Shown here in pieces: positions 6,770 to 7,789 of a DNA stretch of 7,789 bases. The notes beneath the pieces were generated by a model. The model was given only the letters and a program-made list of their open reading frames with translations, did no database searches and was not told where the DNA came from. The stretch's first letter is position 1; the number at the start of each line of letters is the position of its first letter. The position numbers and the translations under genes are program-made. Source of the stretch: SLFT01 sp964493075 (lineage in GTDB: Bacteria > Hydrogenedentota > Hydrogenedentia > Hydrogenedentales > CAITNO01); assembly GCA_964493075.1 (NCBI GenBank), contig CAZBNU010000194.1, forward strand, positions 1 to 7,789, in the 5' to 3' direction.

Positions 6770-7789
6770 ATTCCTGCCACCCGTGGGCGTTGCGCACTTC
6801 CACCATTGCTGCCAGAATGTCATTCCACGTCTGCGGATTCATCATGATTTCGTTTGAGAACATACAGCCATCCCAGCAGAGATGGCGTATCTTTTGGGTA
6901 ACGTTGCCCTCTTCATCACGCAACCAGAAACCGGCGTATTTTGTAATGTCCAGTTTTCCGTTCGGATCATTGGGCAGGCAGTGCTTGCCTGTTTTGTCAT
7001 GACTGCCCGAACCCTTGACTGTGGCATCATTCTGGGCAACATGGAAGTCCAGCGTCCAGGGACGCAGTGCACCGGCTACCTGCTTATAGGCAGCGTCAAA
7101 GGTTGCTGTGTCACTCCAGTCAAATCCTTCTGGCAACAGCGCATCTTCGGGAGCATTGACGCCCAACAGGTAAAGCAGGGTATGGGCCATATCCGCCTGA
7201 AACCCCAGCGTGTCAGGACGATCCACCAGTTCCAGCAACTGCACCATTTTTTTCCAACTGTGCATGCCCGCCCAGCAGACTTCGCCTTCCGCCACAAGTT
7301 TTTCACCACTGTCTGCGGCAATATCGCACGCCTGACGGAATGTTTCTGCAATACGCTTCTGGTTGCCTTCCGGATCCGCCGCCCAGGAACCGGGATCAAC
7401 AGCGGAGTCAATACGGATAGCGCCATTGGGACGAATGCCCAAGCCCCGCAATATCTTCCCGATACGACAGGCTTTTGTCACCTGTTCCAGAAATTTCTTG
7501 CGGCCTTCGCCTTCATCCATCGCGGAGCCACCGCCTGTGGGTTCCCAAACAGGCGCCACAAGCGAACCAATTTCCAGGCCCCGTCCACTAATATTATCGG
7601 CCAGCGCCTTTAGACCGTCTTCAGAGAGATCGATACTCACGTGAGGATCGGAAAGAAACAGGTCTATACCATCAAACTTAACCCCGTTTACCTCGGCAGC
7701 GGCGGTCAAATCCAGCATTTTATCGAGACTGATCGGCGGCTCGCTGTCGTCGCCTTTCCCAACCAGTCCCGGCCATGCGGCATTATGCA
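6768..7789 (-). CDS. Sugar phosphate isomerase/epimerase-like TIM-barrel protein, 5' end missing
   Basis: The reading frame is open to the right window edge; 339 complete codons are visible before the stop. The N-terminal part beyond the first internal ATG (7718) is clearly coding: it begins HNAAWPGLVGKGDDSEPP and continues without a stop, so the true start lies just past the edge. Numbering from that H, the family-typical segments are GVKFDGIDLFLSDPH (35-49), EGEVCWAGMHSW (167-178), GFQADMAHT (195-203), DFHVAQND (247-254) and SGSHDKTGKHC (261-271). E169, D199, H202 and H249 are candidate metal ligands of an AP-endonuclease-2/xylose-isomerase-like barrel. Relatives isomerise or epimerise sugars, and some act on 3-keto sugars by elimination or hydration, as in levoglucosan catabolism. 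With the oxidoreductase gene 15 bp downstream, a role on its keto product or substrate is likely. The exact reaction is unknown. No signal peptide can be judged because the N-terminus is missing. Confidence 0.87.
   Translation of the reverse strand, partial: HNAAWPGLVGKGDDSEPPISLDKMLDLTAAAEVNGVKFDGIDLFLSDPHVSIDLSEDGLKALADNISGRGLEIGSLVAPVWEPTGGGSAMDEGEGRKKFLEQVTKACRIGKILRGLGIRPNGAIRIDSAVDPGSWAADPEGNQKRIAETFRQACDIAADSGEKLVAEGEVCWAGMHSWKKMVQLLELVDRPDTLGFQADMAHTLLYLLGVNAPEDALLPEGFDWSDTATFDAAYKQVAGALRPWTLDFHVAQNDATVKGSGSHDKTGKHCLPNDPNGKLDITKYAGFWLRDEEGNVTQKIRHLCWDGCMFSNEIMMNPQTWNDILAAMVEVRNAHGWQE

Noticed and set aside
6882..7613. 243-codon open frame on the plus strand
   Set aside because: It lies wholly antisense within the TIM-barrel gene and shows no family motifs.

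Overview
This 7.8 kb window carries five genes, all read from the minus strand and closely spaced, so it looks like one operon or the downstream part of one. In transcription order (high to low coordinates) they are: a sugar phosphate isomerase/epimerase-type TIM-barrel protein whose start lies beyond the right edge (6768-7789); a cytoplasmic Gfo/Idh/MocA oxidoreductase (5613-6752); a large exported protein joining HEAT-type helical repeats to a C-terminal DUF1080 / 3-keto-disaccharide hydrolase domain (2690-5488); a Tat-exported Gfo/Idh/MocA oxidoreductase (1366-2631); and an M28-family metallopeptidase with four predicted membrane helices (75-1304). No RNA genes, CRISPR arrays, transposases or phage genes were seen, and no gene-free stretch exceeds 124 bp.

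The combination of Tat-exported Gfo/Idh/MocA proteins, exported HEAT plus DUF1080 proteins and xylose-isomerase-like TIM barrels is typical of Planctomycetota, Lentisphaerota, Verrucomicrobiota and relatives such as Hydrogenedentota. Base composition looks near 50% GC by eye. Degenerate 9-bp tandem repeats around CCCATAAGT (GGGACTTAT on the coding strand) sit just after two stop codons. I recall similar repeats between genes in some genomes of these groups. The phylum remains an inference.

The likely shared theme is sugar breakdown through keto intermediates. Gfo/Idh/MocA enzymes can oxidise glycosides or anhydrosugars (often at C3). TIM-barrel isomerase/epimerase-like proteins can carry out elimination, hydration or isomerisation on the keto sugar. 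DUF1080 domains are described as acting on 3-keto-disaccharides. Here one oxidoreductase and the DUF1080 protein are predicted to be exported, while the second oxidoreductase and the TIM-barrel protein lack visible export signals. This suggests a two-compartment scheme with keto-sugar cleavage outside the cytoplasm and finishing steps inside. Substrate and reaction order cannot be read from sequence. The M28 protein at the operon's end has all expected metal ligands but no obvious link to sugar metabolism.

The gap at 5489-5612 is the only sizeable intergenic region. It holds the second 9-bp repeat array and an inverted copy of its core, which could pair into a 13-bp stem in the transcript.
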